A stretch of 64,000 nucleotides of DNA from Deltaproteobacteria bacterium IMCC39524 (GTDB taxonomy: Bacteria > Desulfobacterota > Desulfuromonadia > Desulfuromonadales > BM103): the NCBI GenBank assembly GCA_029667085.1, contig JARUHJ010000006.1, positions 1 to 64,000 on the forward strand, given 5' to 3'. Below the pieces are notes generated by a model, which saw only the letters and a program-made list of their open reading frames with translations, ran no database searches and was not told the DNA's origin. The translations under genes and the position numbers were made by a program. Positions 1-8,924 of the stretch are shown here, piece after piece. Numbering within the stretch: position 1 is the first letter of the stretch; each line of letters opens with the position of its first letter.

Positions 1-86
1 GCAGCGGCTGTTCGGGCCGTTGACCCTGAAATAAAGAGCTCAATTAAGCGTTGTTGTTTGGACTCACTTAAACGACTTTTACGCAT
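1..86 (-). mobile_element. IS1595-family (IS1016-like) transposase, N-terminal part, cut by window edge
   Basis: Reading the minus strand from the ATG at 86-84 gives 28 codons, beginning MRKSRLSESKQQRLIELF and continuing ISGSTARTAA. This resembles the N-terminus of IS1016/IS1595-type DDE transposases (a short HTH-like segment). The rest lies beyond the left edge, so intactness cannot be judged. It sits directly inside the terminal repeat at 91-127. Family assignment is from recall of the N-terminal pattern, not from a search. Confidence 0.7.
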
Positions 87-90
87 ACTG

Positions 91-127
91 CTATCCTAGA
101 CGAAATTCAGTTATCTAGGACAGCCCC
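91..127 (-). repeat. Terminal inverted repeat end of the IS1595-like element
   Basis: On the minus strand the end reads GGGGCTGTCCTAGATAACTG and continues to CTAGGATAG just before the transposase ATG. It contains an internal inverted repeat (TCCTAGA near 113-119 and TCTAGGA near 93-99) that could fold in the transposase leader. The GGGGCTGTCC start is typical of IS1016/IS1595 ends. The outer boundary is probably 127, with a target duplication expected in the 8 bases from 128. The other end of the element lies outside the window. Confidence 0.6.
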
Positions 128-207
128 TTATTTTTTACGTTTAACTTTTAACAACTAAAATTCTTTTCAACTTTAACGTTTCATTTTTCATTTATTGACG
201 CTCCGCG

Positions 208-1089
208 TCAAACCGTGTCCATAAAACTCTTCTCAATCCGCGAGAACAAAACCACCCCCACGAAAAGCAGCACCAGAGTCATCACTGCACTCGTCACGAT
301 GCTGCCGATATCCACGGTACCAACACCCAAGAAAGCATAACGGAAGGCTTCGATGATCGGTGCCATAGGATTGAGCGCCATCAGCCACTGATATTTTTCG
401 GGGAGGATACTAGAAGGGTAGACAACCGGAGTTGCATACATCCAGAGTTGCACGCCGAAACCTACCAGTTGAGTCAGGTCACGATACTTGGTGGTGAGTG
501 AGGAGACGATAATGCCGCAACCAAGACCCAAGGCAGCCATCTGCAGGACCAAGAACGGCATGAGTAGCGCGGCAAACTGTAATTGAATTGCAGTGCCTTT
601 GGCGTAAAAGTAAAGCCAGAAACCAGCGAATAGAACCAACTGTATGGCAAAGGCAATCAGGTTGCTGATCACCACAGACAGCGGTACGGTCAATCTCGGA
701 AAATAAACCTTGCCAAAAACATGAGCATTACCGACGAACGTGTTGGAGGTTTTCGTCAAACAGTCGGCGAAATAACACCACGCGACGACACCGGAGAGAT
801 AAAACATAACTGGGGGCAGTCCATCGGTAGAAATATTGGCAACCTTGCTGAAAATCACTGTAAAGATCAGGGTCGTCATAACCGGCTGGATCAAGTACCA
901 CAAGGGGCCAAGGATGGTCTGCTTGTAGATCGCCACGAAATCCCTGCGCACAAAGAGCATGATCAGGTCGCGGTAGCTCCATAATTCACTGAGTTGGAGA
1001 TCAAACCAACCTGAGACAGGACGGATGGTCTTGGTCCATTGGATAGGGGCGGTTGAATCGTTGACTTGATGAATGGTTGAATTTCTCAT
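208..1089 (-). CDS. ABC-2 type polysaccharide export permease (Wzm/TagG-like)
   Basis: A 293-residue integral membrane protein with about six hydrophobic segments after an N-terminal cytoplasmic stretch. The region around residues 40-70 (LIMLFVRRDFVAIYKQTILGP) matches ABC-2 permeases that export lipid-linked O-antigen, teichoic acid or capsule. Such permeases work with a separate nucleotide-binding subunit (Wzt). None follows here: the gene ends in a small palindrome (196-210), then about 70 bases of AT-rich DNA, then an insertion sequence end. The ATPase may therefore lie beyond the IS or be lost. galE, which could supply a sugar nucleotide, is upstream on the same strand but separated by a decayed gene. 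Confidence 0.85.
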   Translation of the reverse strand: MRNSTIHQVNDSTAPIQWTKTIRPVSGWFDLQLSELWSYRDLIMLFVRRDFVAIYKQTILGPLWYLIQPVMTTLIFTVIFSKVANISTDGLPPVMFYLSGVVAWCYFADCLTKTSNTFVGNAHVFGKVYFPRLTVPLSVVISNLIAFAIQLVLFAGFWLYFYAKGTAIQLQFAALLMPFLVLQMAALGLGCGIIVSSLTTKYRDLTQLVGFGVQLWMYATPVVYPSSILPEKYQWLMALNPMAPIIEAFRYAFLGVGTVDIGSIVTSAVMTLVLLFVGVVLFSRIEKSFMDTV

Positions 1090-1180
1090 TTTCTGGAAAC
1101 CGTTGTTATTTAATTGTTATCAGCAAGAGGAAAGAGGATTAGTAACCAGTTGAAGCGTTGATTTGTTAAACCGATTTAAG

Positions 1181-1488
1181 TTAGTAGCAGCTTTCAATGT
1201 GCGAAGGCACTTCGGTATAGTCGCGATGTGCTAAAAGGTCTACGGTAACAGGAACAAACTTATTGCTCAGTTTGTCATCAGCCCATAGAGCTTTGCCGCC
1301 AGGTTATCGTCAAAGCCATCGATATTCTGATTCAGCGCAATGATCAGAAAAGTGCTGTTTTATAACTTGGCCGACAGGTCGCCACGAATTTCTTGTATTG
1401 CTGAGCGCAAAGGCTCCTGACCTTCTAGAACCAGATCAAATTTACCGCGGGAATTTTCCAGCCTCACCTCCAGAGACTTCTTTTTCAT
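1181..1488 (-). pseudogene. Decayed small hypothetical gene
   Basis: From the ATG at 1488 (preceded by GAGGGGTT) the frame reads 42 residues, beginning MKKKSLEVRLENSRGKFDLV, to a TAA at 1360-1362. Beyond the stop the same frame continues sensibly (NSTFLIIALNQNIDGFDDNL). A second frame then continues with LSNKFVPVTVDLLAHRDYTE and ends at 1181. The reassembled product is a charged, probably helical protein of about 95-100 residues, resembling small hypothetical proteins I recall from Geobacter-type genomes (LAAHRADTE-like motif). One stop and at least one frameshift make it a likely pseudogene. A 42-residue product from the first segment is still possible. Apart from this, 1090-1661 shows nothing I recognise. 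Confidence 0.5.
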
Positions 1489-1661
1489 AACCCCTCATTG
1501 CATAAGTTGTATTTCAAAAGATAACAAACAAATTGGACGTTGATTTTCTCGATGTGCTCTGACCAAAATATAAATCTAAGATCGGTATTTGGGCTCTAAA
1601 ACATGCCCATTCAGTGTTAATCTGCGCCACACTAAATCGTTGAGTTATTTATTGAGTCTAT

Positions 1662-2675
1662 TCAGAGATTTAAACGCTCCCTTTTTCTCGTCCATTGCCA
1701 TGCTGTTTCAATTATCGCTTTGAGGTCTTTATATTGTGGTTGCCAATTCAGCTCCTGACAAATTCGGGTGGCGTCTCCAACCAAAATAGGCGGGTCACCT
1801 GGGCGCCGCTCGCCGATTTGCACCGGGATAGTTTTTCCCGTAACCTCACCAACAGCCTCAATCACTTCTTTGACTGAAAACCCTTGACCGTTGCCTAAAT
1901 TGTAAGCTCGAGCAGGGGAACATGTGACTCTCAGCGTTTCCAATCGTTCTAATTCTTGAAGAGCCACAACATGTGCTTGGCCCAAATCGGTGACATGGAT
2001 ATAGTCACGAATGCAGGTGCCATCGTAAGTCGGATAGTCTTCACCGAACACTGTAACATGAAGTCTCTTGCCAGCCGCCACATCAAGCAATATAGGTATC
2101 AGATGTGTTTCAGGGTTATGATCTTCTCCAATATCTCCATCCGGATCGGCACCTGCAGCATTGAAATAGCGTAAAGTTATAGACCGCAACCCATAAGCCG
2201 AGCCACAATCTTTGATCATCTTTTCCACCATCAATTTGCTCATGCCGTACGGATTAATCGGGTTCTGCGAATGATCTTCAGCAATCGGCACTTGTAGCGG
2301 CTCACCATAGGTAGCGCAGGTACTTGAAAAGACGAGCTTATCGATGTCATGGTCGCTCATTGTTTCGAGCAGTGTCAAGGTATCTGCAACATTGTTGCGA
2401 TAATATTTGCCCGGGTTCTCAACAGACTCTCCGACATAAGCGAAGGCAGCAAAATGCAGGACGGCTGAGGGTTGGTACTTCTCAATGACTTCATCAAGGC
2501 GGTCACGATCGGCTATATCGCCGATCTCTAAAGGACCCCACTTCACAGCCCATTCATGGCCGGCAACCAAGTTGTCGTAGACCACGGGTCGATAACCGGA
2601 TTCAGCCAGAACCTTACAGGTATGGCTTCCGATATAACCGGCACCACCGGTAACGAGAATGTTATTTGCTGGCAC
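1662..2675 (-). CDS. galE: UDP-glucose 4-epimerase
   Basis: The 337-residue protein has the extended short-chain dehydrogenase fold of GalE. The N-terminal NAD-binding motif GGAGYIGSH (residues 10-18) is present. The catalytic Tyr-Lys pair lies in the stretch NPYGMSKLMVEKM (about residues 143-155) and SSTCATYG supplies the Ser/Thr. Length matches the family. GalE interconverts UDP-glucose and UDP-galactose for surface polysaccharides, consistent with neighbouring export and glycosyltransferase genes. It is about 90 bases downstream of the glycan operon, which could read into it. A related UDP-hexose epimerase (for example UDP-GlcNAc) cannot be excluded. Confidence 0.92.
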   Translation of the reverse strand: MPANNILVTGGAGYIGSHTCKVLAESGYRPVVYDNLVAGHEWAVKWGPLEIGDIADRDRLDEVIEKYQPSAVLHFAAFAYVGESVENPGKYYRNNVADTLTLLETMSDHDIDKLVFSSTCATYGEPLQVPIAEDHSQNPINPYGMSKLMVEKMIKDCGSAYGLRSITLRYFNAAGADPDGDIGEDHNPETHLIPILLDVAAGKRLHVTVFGEDYPTYDGTCIRDYIHVTDLGQAHVVALQELERLETLRVTCSPARAYNLGNGQGFSVKEVIEAVGEVTGKTIPVQIGERRPGDPPILVGDATRICQELNWQPQYKDLKAIIETAWQWTRKRERLNL

Positions 2676-2768
2676 TTAAACACCTGCTCAACGTTATTGG
2701 CCTAATAAACCCTGACATTGCTTCCGCCTGTCTAATCTTCGCATCCCTACCCGTAATTTATAACGCCA

Positions 2769-3494
2769 TTAAACACTTTTTATCGTCCGATATTTTCTCA
2801 AAAAGGGCAAACACCTTACCAAGGTGAACCCTGCAAGAGACAACCCCCACCAGAAAAATCCAAAATTTTTACGGACGATCTGCGTTAACTCTTGCAACTG
2901 TAAACGTTCGGTAAGGCCATCTGGTGCTGCATAACCTTGTAAGGCAGGTTCGAAAAAGAATTTTACATTACGCTTGTACAACCTCTGGTTGAAATCAAAA
3001 TCCGCGTACAACCGATAGATTGTATCAAATGGCGGTTCGGGATGGAGTCTTTTCGGAATCAGCAGGCCCTGGTGATGCAATGTATTGTAGAGTCTCAATC
3101 GGAAATCGACACCGGCATAAAACACTAACTGCTTTTCCAAACTAACATTCCCGTAAAGAACGCTGTAGGGCTCACGCGGCGCATCCAAGCTTACTGGCAA
3201 CGACAATAATCGGTCTCCCGCTCCTAGGAAAATCACCCAACTCTCCGGGTCCGCTAACGCCCATCCCTTGTTCATGGCATCATATACGCCATGATCCTTC
3301 TCGCTCACCCAGGCCTTTAGCCTCTCTTGGTACTTCCCAATTACATCGAGAGTTCCATCGGTAGAGATGCCATCAATAATAATGTATTCAAGATTTTCAT
3401 AGCAGCAATCCAATACACTTTTGATGGTTTCTTCAATGGAATCTACCGCATTCAACACGGCAGTAATCACAGTTATTTTACCTATCCCTGTCAC
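2769..3494 (-). CDS. Family 2 glycosyltransferase (WcaA-like)
   Basis: A GT-A fold enzyme. The N-terminus ITVITAVLNAVDSIEETIKS and YIIIDGISTDGTLDVI (nucleotide-binding DG..TDGT) mark family 2, and the stretch EKDHGVYDAMNKG is typical of enzymes that add a hexose or deoxyhexose to a lipid-linked glycan. I chose the GTG at 3494, giving about 241 residues, because it overlaps the stop of the upstream gene by one base and follows GGAAG at good spacing. The frame is open upstream to an ATG at 3539, but that would overlap the upstream coding region by 46 bases. This is the last gene of the overlapping pilA-linked glycan operon. Donor and acceptor are unknown. Confidence 0.85.
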   Translation of the reverse strand: MTGIGKITVITAVLNAVDSIEETIKSVLDCCYENLEYIIIDGISTDGTLDVIGKYQERLKAWVSEKDHGVYDAMNKGWALADPESWVIFLGAGDRLLSLPVSLDAPREPYSVLYGNVSLEKQLVFYAGVDFRLRLYNTLHHQGLLIPKRLHPEPPFDTIYRLYADFDFNQRLYKRNVKFFFEPALQGYAAPDGLTERLQLQELTQIVRKNFGFFWWGLSLAGFTLVRCLPFLRKYRTIKSV

Positions 3495-4537
3495 TAGGCT
3501 TCCGGTACTGGCAACTTGGCGGAACGAAAGTTCAGGCATAAAGAGAGAATCATCCGTACTCTATCCCACTGCCCTAATAAGGCGCGACTCAGTAGAGTCC
3601 CTACGAGACTGACATAAACTGTAGGCAGTGCCCATGGGAAAAATTTCCAAGTGAAAAACAACCGGTTGCGTATATTGCAAAAATCACAAACAATACTCTT
3701 CCTGCCAGGATGACTACTAGTGCCAACAGACGCCCCCACCTTGTGATAGACCAGACTGTCTGCAGCAAAGGCCAGTGAAAACAAAGGCTTGGCACGCATT
3801 GCCCAATCGATTTCTTCGAAGAAAAGGAAATAATCCTCGCACATCAAACCGACCTCCTTGAGACATGCTTTGGAAACTAGCATCGAAGCACCGACCACGT
3901 AGTCCATCCAGGATTCAATGCGTGAAGGATCGACTCTCTCACTCCTCTTTCTGAAGCGCCCCAGATGCCAGGCATAAGCAAACCATCTGCTATAATAAGC
4001 TCCCCCAAGAGCCTGGACCCTCTCGGGGCGATCATACTCCAGAAGGGTTGAGCCGCACATGCCAGCCGCCTTTTTATCCTTCAAACGACCTACCAAGGCC
4101 TTAAGGGCGCCCGGATCGACAACAGTGTCATTATTCAGAAGCCAGACAAAATCACAATCTTCTTTGCCTAACGCATATCTGAGACCGACATTATTACCAC
4201 CAGCGAAACCAAGGTTTGCCCCATTTTGAATCAAGGTCAGCGAAGCGGACTCCTCACTCTCGTTGTCAGGTGTTTCCGCAGCTTTCCTGTCAAGTTCAGA
4301 AAAATGGACAGGTTTATCAACAGGTGGGAAAGAGTAACGCTGCAATTCACCCAGGACCAGAACATCAATTTTCCCGTCGGCCCAATCTTTAATGTGTTCC
4401 AAGGAATGATCAGACGAGCCGTTGTCGCAGACGACAATTCTGAAATCAGAATAATCAATACGTAGAAGGCTTTCCAGGCACTCGACAGTATCTGGCCAGT
4501 TATTCCAATTAAGCAGCAGAATATAGACCTTGTTCAC
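3494..4537 (-). CDS. Family 2 glycosyltransferase, rhamnosyltransferase-like
   Basis: From the GTG at 4537 the 347-residue product begins MNKVYILLLNWNNWPDTVE, the usual opening of WbbL/RfbF-type transferases. It contains VVCDNGSSDHS, NLGFAGGNNVG, LLNNDTVVDPGALKAL (DxD-like) and a late FFEEIDWAMRAK, all typical of this subgroup. The frame is open much further upstream, to 4753, but that part reads antisense-like sequence inside the UbiA gene. The GTGA overlap with the upstream stop (4 bases) supports the shorter start. A large insert of about 40 charged residues follows the first nucleotide-binding motif. The likely role is sugar addition to a lipid-linked or protein-linked glycan; the sugar is not predictable. 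Confidence 0.85.
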   Translation of the reverse strand: MNKVYILLLNWNNWPDTVECLESLLRIDYSDFRIVVCDNGSSDHSLEHIKDWADGKIDVLVLGELQRYSFPPVDKPVHFSELDRKAAETPDNESEESASLTLIQNGANLGFAGGNNVGLRYALGKEDCDFVWLLNNDTVVDPGALKALVGRLKDKKAAGMCGSTLLEYDRPERVQALGGAYYSRWFAYAWHLGRFRKRSERVDPSRIESWMDYVVGASMLVSKACLKEVGLMCEDYFLFFEEIDWAMRAKPLFSLAFAADSLVYHKVGASVGTSSHPGRKSIVCDFCNIRNRLFFTWKFFPWALPTVYVSLVGTLLSRALLGQWDRVRMILSLCLNFRSAKLPVPEA

Positions 4538-5379
4538 TGGTATATGCTCCAGAACACCAAGACGACCCAGAGGAATCCGACGACCAGAAGTGGCAAGTCC
4601 TTCAGCAAGGCATTGGTCGGGTCGCCACTCTTCCCGGACTTGACCCGGAAGAGGTACCGCAGCAGGCCGAACATGCAGAGCGGCACGGTATAGACCATAT
4701 ACGGCCGACTCAAAGCATAGACCGAGTAAGTAACGATCACAGATCCGCCACAAAGGAACATGGCATTTTCCAAAAAACCATCCGGGTAGACTTCAAGCGT
4801 TCGGCGATGGTGTCCAGCCTTCTCACCAAGGTTGATTTTCTCACTTTGCCGTTTACCCAGGCTCAGAAACAATGAAAGCAGAAAAACAGTCAGGAACAGC
4901 CAGTCAGTAATATAGACACCAAAAGCTTCACCTCCGGCATAAAGCCGCAGCACAAAACCGAGCGAAACACAGAAAACATCGACGATCGGCCAGTCCTTCA
5001 GGGTCCATGAGTAAAACCCGGAGAAGAATAGGTAGAGCCCGACATAAACAAGGAAACGGGAGGAGATCTGACTCCCTAGAAGACCGCTGCCGAACAGCAA
5101 TATGACCATCAGTACGACTGCCTGAGTCTTACTCAATGCACCAGAAGCAAGCGGTCGTCGACATTTTGTCGGGTGTTGCCTGTCGCGCTCCTGGTCTCTC
5201 AGGTCATTGAAGATGTAGGTCGCACTTGAAGCGAGGGAAAAAGCCAAAAAAGGCACTATTCCGCGCAGTGCCATACCGGGTTGCATTAACGCCCCACCCA
5301 GAAAGGGAGGGAAGAACAACATCAGATTTTTCAACCATTGATGAAGGCGAAGTATTTTTACCATACTGATTGGATGCAT
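4534..5379 (-). CDS. UbiA-family prenyltransferase, decaprenyl-phosphate phosphoribosyltransferase-like
   Basis: A 281-residue, multi-pass membrane protein. After the short N-terminus comes LRLHQWLKNLMLFFPPF, then the aspartate-rich catalytic motif NDLRDQERDRQHPTKCRRP (about residues 58-76), which binds the prenyl (pyro)phosphate via Mg2+. Similarity to the Rv3806c-like branch suggests transfer of 5-phosphoribose to a polyprenyl phosphate, the first step toward polyprenyl-phospho-pentose donors. Its coding region overlaps both neighbours. The adjacent GT-C enzyme could use such a donor, but the epimerase and phosphatase of that pathway are not in this window. An ATG at 5364 is an alternative start. 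Confidence 0.8.
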   Translation of the reverse strand: MHPISMVKILRLHQWLKNLMLFFPPFLGGALMQPGMALRGIVPFLAFSLASSATYIFNDLRDQERDRQHPTKCRRPLASGALSKTQAVVLMVILLFGSGLLGSQISSRFLVYVGLYLFFSGFYSWTLKDWPIVDVFCVSLGFVLRLYAGGEAFGVYITDWLFLTVFLLSLFLSLGKRQSEKINLGEKAGHHRRTLEVYPDGFLENAMFLCGGSVIVTYSVYALSRPYMVYTVPLCMFGLLRYLFRVKSGKSGDPTNALLKDLPLLVVGFLWVVLVFWSIYQ

Positions 5380-7154
5380 TTCCCCTTCAAACTTTCGGCC
5401 AATTTTCGTGCCGGTTCCTTGTAGATCGAGTTATCAGGGAGTTCACTATAGGCTAGGGAAAAACTCACCTGGGCAGCAGAACAATTACCCCATTCCAAAT
5501 GCTTTTGACCGAGGCGGTAAAGGTAAAATGGCTTTTTCGTTCGTCGCCACAGCTGTTCTAGGTAGCTTACAATTTCATCATTATAGGTATCACGGAGGGC
5601 CAGAGAGGTGCTCTGCACGCTCAATCGTTCGACAACAACAATCAAACGTTCAAGTATTACCGTATGATATCCATTGGTACTGGATTTATTGAGATTTTCC
5701 AGGAGGAACTCCCTGGCCTCCTCAAGGCGCCCCTCCTCCATCAATATCAGCACCTTGTTCAAAAAAGCGACCTGCGTGTCGGGGATTTTCAGTTCACGGA
5801 GGATCTCGAGAGCTTCTTGTTTCCGGCCCCTTTTCCATAAGGCCTCGGCCATCTGGTTACGCCCTAAGGCAAATCCGGGGGATTTTTTGACCGTGTCAGT
5901 AAATAGTGTCAAGTTGTCCTGCCAAACGATTCCGCGTTGAAAAACCGCTACAGCACAAAACAGGAGGAGACTCGCAACCCCTAAACCTATAGATAGCTGC
6001 CAAGCACCATAGCCTTTGTCTCGCAACCACTCTCCCCCGACAAGGCTGCCACTAATTGCCAGCATTGCTGCTGGAGCGTACATGTAACGTTCTGCAAATG
6101 GTGTCCATGAAATATTCCCCATAGCCACCAATAGCGCGACAGAAGTAAGACTCATTGCGATCAACACAAAACTCCCCTCCCAGGTTAAACGCCGGAGAAG
6201 AATAGTTATCAAGAAGACAAGAAGACACCCGACCCAGAAATACCAATCAGGCACCTCAATGATACCAAAATTAAGAGGAAAAGGCTGCACCAGCTTACAG
6301 GCATAAAAACCGGCGCCACGCAGAGCAATATCTAATGATTCCAGCCAGCCAGTAAAATCAAGGCCTTCACTATAAGATCTTACTCCAGGACTGTAAGAGC
6401 CAGATAAAACCTGAGAGACCTGGCGCACTCCAGCATCACTATCCCGTAATACCGACACGCGCAAGAGAGCATATATTACTGCACTGAGCAGACAACCCAA
6501 AGCAGGCAGGAAAGCCTTGTTTACCAGAAATGCCTTCGGCATAATCAGCGATTCTTTACATACAAGCCACCCCATAATGAATAAACCCGGCAACAGAAAG
6601 AGTGATGTCTCCTTGGCCAAAGAACCAACAAAAAACGCAAAAACCGCAGCAACACACCAAGTAACAACGCCACTATTGTAGAACTTAATTGCGCAGGCCA
6701 GAGATACAAGCACAAAGGTGGTGGCGAGCAGATCTGCCCTCCCAGCCACCCAAATCACAGCTTCAGTATTGATCGGATGTAGTCCAAAGAATAAGGCCGC
6801 GATGGTCGGGATGGCCACCGTGTTCAGGCCCTTACGCTGGGCAACCTGCATTGCAACACAATAAACAAGCAAAGTATTCAGCCAGTGAAGCAAGACATTT
6901 TCCAAATGCACAAACGAGGCTTCAAAGCCCCAGACCAAGGAATCAACTATAAATGAAGAGTTAACAAGCGGTCGAAAATAGCTTTTAGATTTAGGAATCC
7001 AGAAGTCACCCCAAGTAAACTCGGAGCGATTGAGCAAATCATGGGCCAGTCGCAAATCATCAACAGAGTTGAGGGGGGCTGACAGTGCGGGGTAATAAAC
7101 AATCCAGACAACACAAGTAATGAACGCAATAGCATGCCAGCATTTAAACTTCAC
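5358..7154 (-). CDS. GT-C type membrane glycosyltransferase with C-terminal TPR region
   Basis: A 598-residue protein with about ten hydrophobic segments up to residue ~410. The first lumenal loop has SVDDLRLAHDLL, carrying the acidic DD pair where GT-C enzymes hold their catalytic residues. The stretch FFGLHPINTEAVIWVAGRAD (about 125-145) is characteristic of the TMTC/PMT-like family found with TPR repeats. The last ~170 residues are hydrophilic, helical and TPR-like (ALGRNQMAEALWKRGRKQEA). Such enzymes take polyprenyl-phosphate sugars and glycosylate proteins or lipids on the outer face of the inner membrane. The start is GTG after TAGGGAAATTC. It lies 8 bases after the ABC ATPase gene and overlaps ubiA, so the three are probably co-translated. 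No acceptor is known. Confidence 0.75.
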   Translation of the reverse strand: MKFKCWHAIAFITCVVWIVYYPALSAPLNSVDDLRLAHDLLNRSEFTWGDFWIPKSKSYFRPLVNSSFIVDSLVWGFEASFVHLENVLLHWLNTLLVYCVAMQVAQRKGLNTVAIPTIAALFFGLHPINTEAVIWVAGRADLLATTFVLVSLACAIKFYNSGVVTWCVAAVFAFFVGSLAKETSLFLLPGLFIMGWLVCKESLIMPKAFLVNKAFLPALGCLLSAVIYALLRVSVLRDSDAGVRQVSQVLSGSYSPGVRSYSEGLDFTGWLESLDIALRGAGFYACKLVQPFPLNFGIIEVPDWYFWVGCLLVFLITILLRRLTWEGSFVLIAMSLTSVALLVAMGNISWTPFAERYMYAPAAMLAISGSLVGGEWLRDKGYGAWQLSIGLGVASLLLFCAVAVFQRGIVWQDNLTLFTDTVKKSPGFALGRNQMAEALWKRGRKQEALEILRELKIPDTQVAFLNKVLILMEEGRLEEAREFLLENLNKSSTNGYHTVILERLIVVVERLSVQSTSLALRDTYNDEIVSYLEQLWRRTKKPFYLYRLGQKHLEWGNCSAAQVSFSLAYSELPDNSIYKEPARKLAESLKGKCIQSVW

Positions 7155-7162
7155 GAATTTCC

Positions 7163-8059
7163 CTATTTGATTATTTTCAGAAAAAAATCTTCCAGACTTT
7201 TGCGGTGTGGTTCAATCATTTGCACTGCACAACCAGCCTCATCCACTTGCCGCATAAAGACGCTCAACTTCTTGCAGGGAACAAACAGTTCTGGTGAATC
7301 AGCCGGAATATGTTCAAGGGAATATTCTTGCAAACTTACGGGAGTATCCTGCTCAAGACGGACAAGGTAACCATCTACACCTTTGGAAATGATCGTACTG
7401 ACGGCAGTCTCAGTGCGCAATTCACCTTTGGCAACAATTCCGACTCGATCGCAGACCGCCTCGACGTCTGCTATAACATGAGTACTGAAAAATACTGTTT
7501 TCCCCCGCCGCTTAAGGTCTAACATGATCTGCTTAACTAAGGCACGCCCCACTGGGTCAAGACCACTCATCGGTTCATCAAGAATATACAGTTCCGGATT
7601 GTGAAGTAAGGTTTGAGCCAAACCCAGGCGCTGCACCATACCTTTGCTGTAACCGCGGACAGGGCGGTTCGCAGAATCGGCCAGATCAAGCAACTCAAGT
7701 ACACGTTCCGACTCACGGGCAATTTTTGCCGCAGACATGCTGAAACTGCGGCCGACTAGGCCGAGATATTCCCGAGCAGTTAAGTAGTCGTAGAAAGCGG
7801 GATTTTCTGGCAAGTATCCGACCTTGAGCCGCGTCTTAGGAGAAGACACAGGTTGATTGAATATGCGGGCATAACCACAGGTCGGATTAATCTGGCCGAC
7901 CAGTGTTTTGATCGTGGTGCTTTTCCCTGCTCCGTTAGGCCCTAAAAAACCAAACACCTCACCTTCAGCCACTAATAAGCTGAGATCCTTGAGAGCCTCT
8001 ACTCGCTGTCGTTTTTTACCACGGAATGTCTTGGACAAGCCTTTTATCTCAATCGCCAT
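7163..8059 (-). CDS. ABC transporter ATP-binding protein, ABC-2 exporter type
   Basis: Starting at the ATG at 8059 (MAIEIKGLSKTFRGKKRQRV) the protein is 298 residues. It has Walker A GPNGAGKST near residue 42-50, signature YSKGMVQRLGLAQ, Walker B LYILDEPMSGLDP and the switch His in FFSTHVIADVE. The NatA/CcmA-like arrangement, with a ~80-residue C-terminal extension, matches drug, lipid or sodium exporters. Upstream start codons would intrude further into the preceding gene; the chosen ATG overlaps its stop by 11 bases. Its permease partner is most likely the gene at 8921-9727, separated by the TPR gene. The substrate is unknown. Confidence 0.88.
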   Translation of the reverse strand: MAIEIKGLSKTFRGKKRQRVEALKDLSLLVAEGEVFGFLGPNGAGKSTTIKTLVGQINPTCGYARIFNQPVSSPKTRLKVGYLPENPAFYDYLTAREYLGLVGRSFSMSAAKIARESERVLELLDLADSANRPVRGYSKGMVQRLGLAQTLLHNPELYILDEPMSGLDPVGRALVKQIMLDLKRRGKTVFFSTHVIADVEAVCDRVGIVAKGELRTETAVSTIISKGVDGYLVRLEQDTPVSLQEYSLEHIPADSPELFVPCKKLSVFMRQVDEAGCAVQMIEPHRKSLEDFFLKIIK

Positions 8060-8924
8060 AAGCGTTCCCGTTTTCATCAGACATCGACTCATGTTGAATA
8101 AGTTCGCTGGTGGTGCGAACCCGTCCACGCTCATCTAGATAGAAGCTTCCGCCATAGGGATCATCAGGTGCTGCTGACAACAACCCAAAATTAAGTAGTT
8201 GCTCAAGATCTATCGGCATGGCACCGTATCGCTCACGATAGGCATCTCGCGCGCGTTCGATGGCCAAGGTTGCAAGCAATGCATCACGGCGCAGTTCATA
8301 ATTCCTGCGTACAGTTTTATCCCGGGCGTTGTTTATCATCGTTTCCAGAAAGGCAAGCCCCAAAGCAGCTTGTTCGGATTCGTAAAAATAGCGTGCGGCA
8401 AGTTGTGCATACAGCGGGTTCCCCGAGAGCTCCGCGGCAGACTGCATATATTCTGCTGCCTTTGTATAATCTTTAAGGAAATAGGAGTAATTGAAACCGA
8501 GATAGAAAGGTATATATGGATCCCAGGTACGATATTTAGCGCCCTGCTCAAGAAGTGCATTAACTTCTTGAACACGTCCAAGATCCCATGTAAACACAGA
8601 TTGGGCGAAATAGTAAGAGTCCATATTATATGGATCAAGAGCAACAATAGACCGGATAGTCCGGTACATATTCAGGAATTCTGGAGAGACAATTACATTA
8701 TCCTGGAACTTTTGTAAAATTGACCCGAAGTAAAACAACACACGCATGACAAGCATCCCGGCAACTGACGAACGGTGCTCACCGCTGATTACCTTCAAAA
8801 CCTGCGCATGCGGGAGATACCCCAGTTTGACTTCTATCGGTCTATTTTTCTGTAAATTGACAAAAGGTATGATCAATAAGACATAGATCACAAGCAGAAC
8901 ACCGAAGAACAGGCGCTTGTTCAT
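8049..8924 (-). CDS. Membrane-anchored TPR-like protein of the pilA-linked ABC operon
   Basis: I do not recognise a named family. The 291-residue protein has one N-terminal membrane segment (about residues 4-23) and an otherwise soluble body, probably in the periplasm. The middle (about 95-215) has TPR-like helical pairs (PYIPFYLGFNYSYFLKDYTK, AAEYMQSAAELSGNPLYAQL). The end has a pilin- or secretin-associated look (DDPYGGSFYLDERGRVRT, close to the C-terminal DPWG-like motif of some pseudopilins). It overlaps the permease gene by 4 bases and the ATPase gene by 11, so it is very likely a subunit or adaptor of that transporter. Confidence 0.7.
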   Translation of the reverse strand: MNKRLFFGVLLVIYVLLIIPFVNLQKNRPIEVKLGYLPHAQVLKVISGEHRSSVAGMLVMRVLFYFGSILQKFQDNVIVSPEFLNMYRTIRSIVALDPYNMDSYYFAQSVFTWDLGRVQEVNALLEQGAKYRTWDPYIPFYLGFNYSYFLKDYTKAAEYMQSAAELSGNPLYAQLAARYFYESEQAALGLAFLETMINNARDKTVRRNYELRRDALLATLAIERARDAYRERYGAMPIDLEQLLNFGLLSAAPDDPYGGSFYLDERGRVRTTSELIQHESMSDENGNAYGD

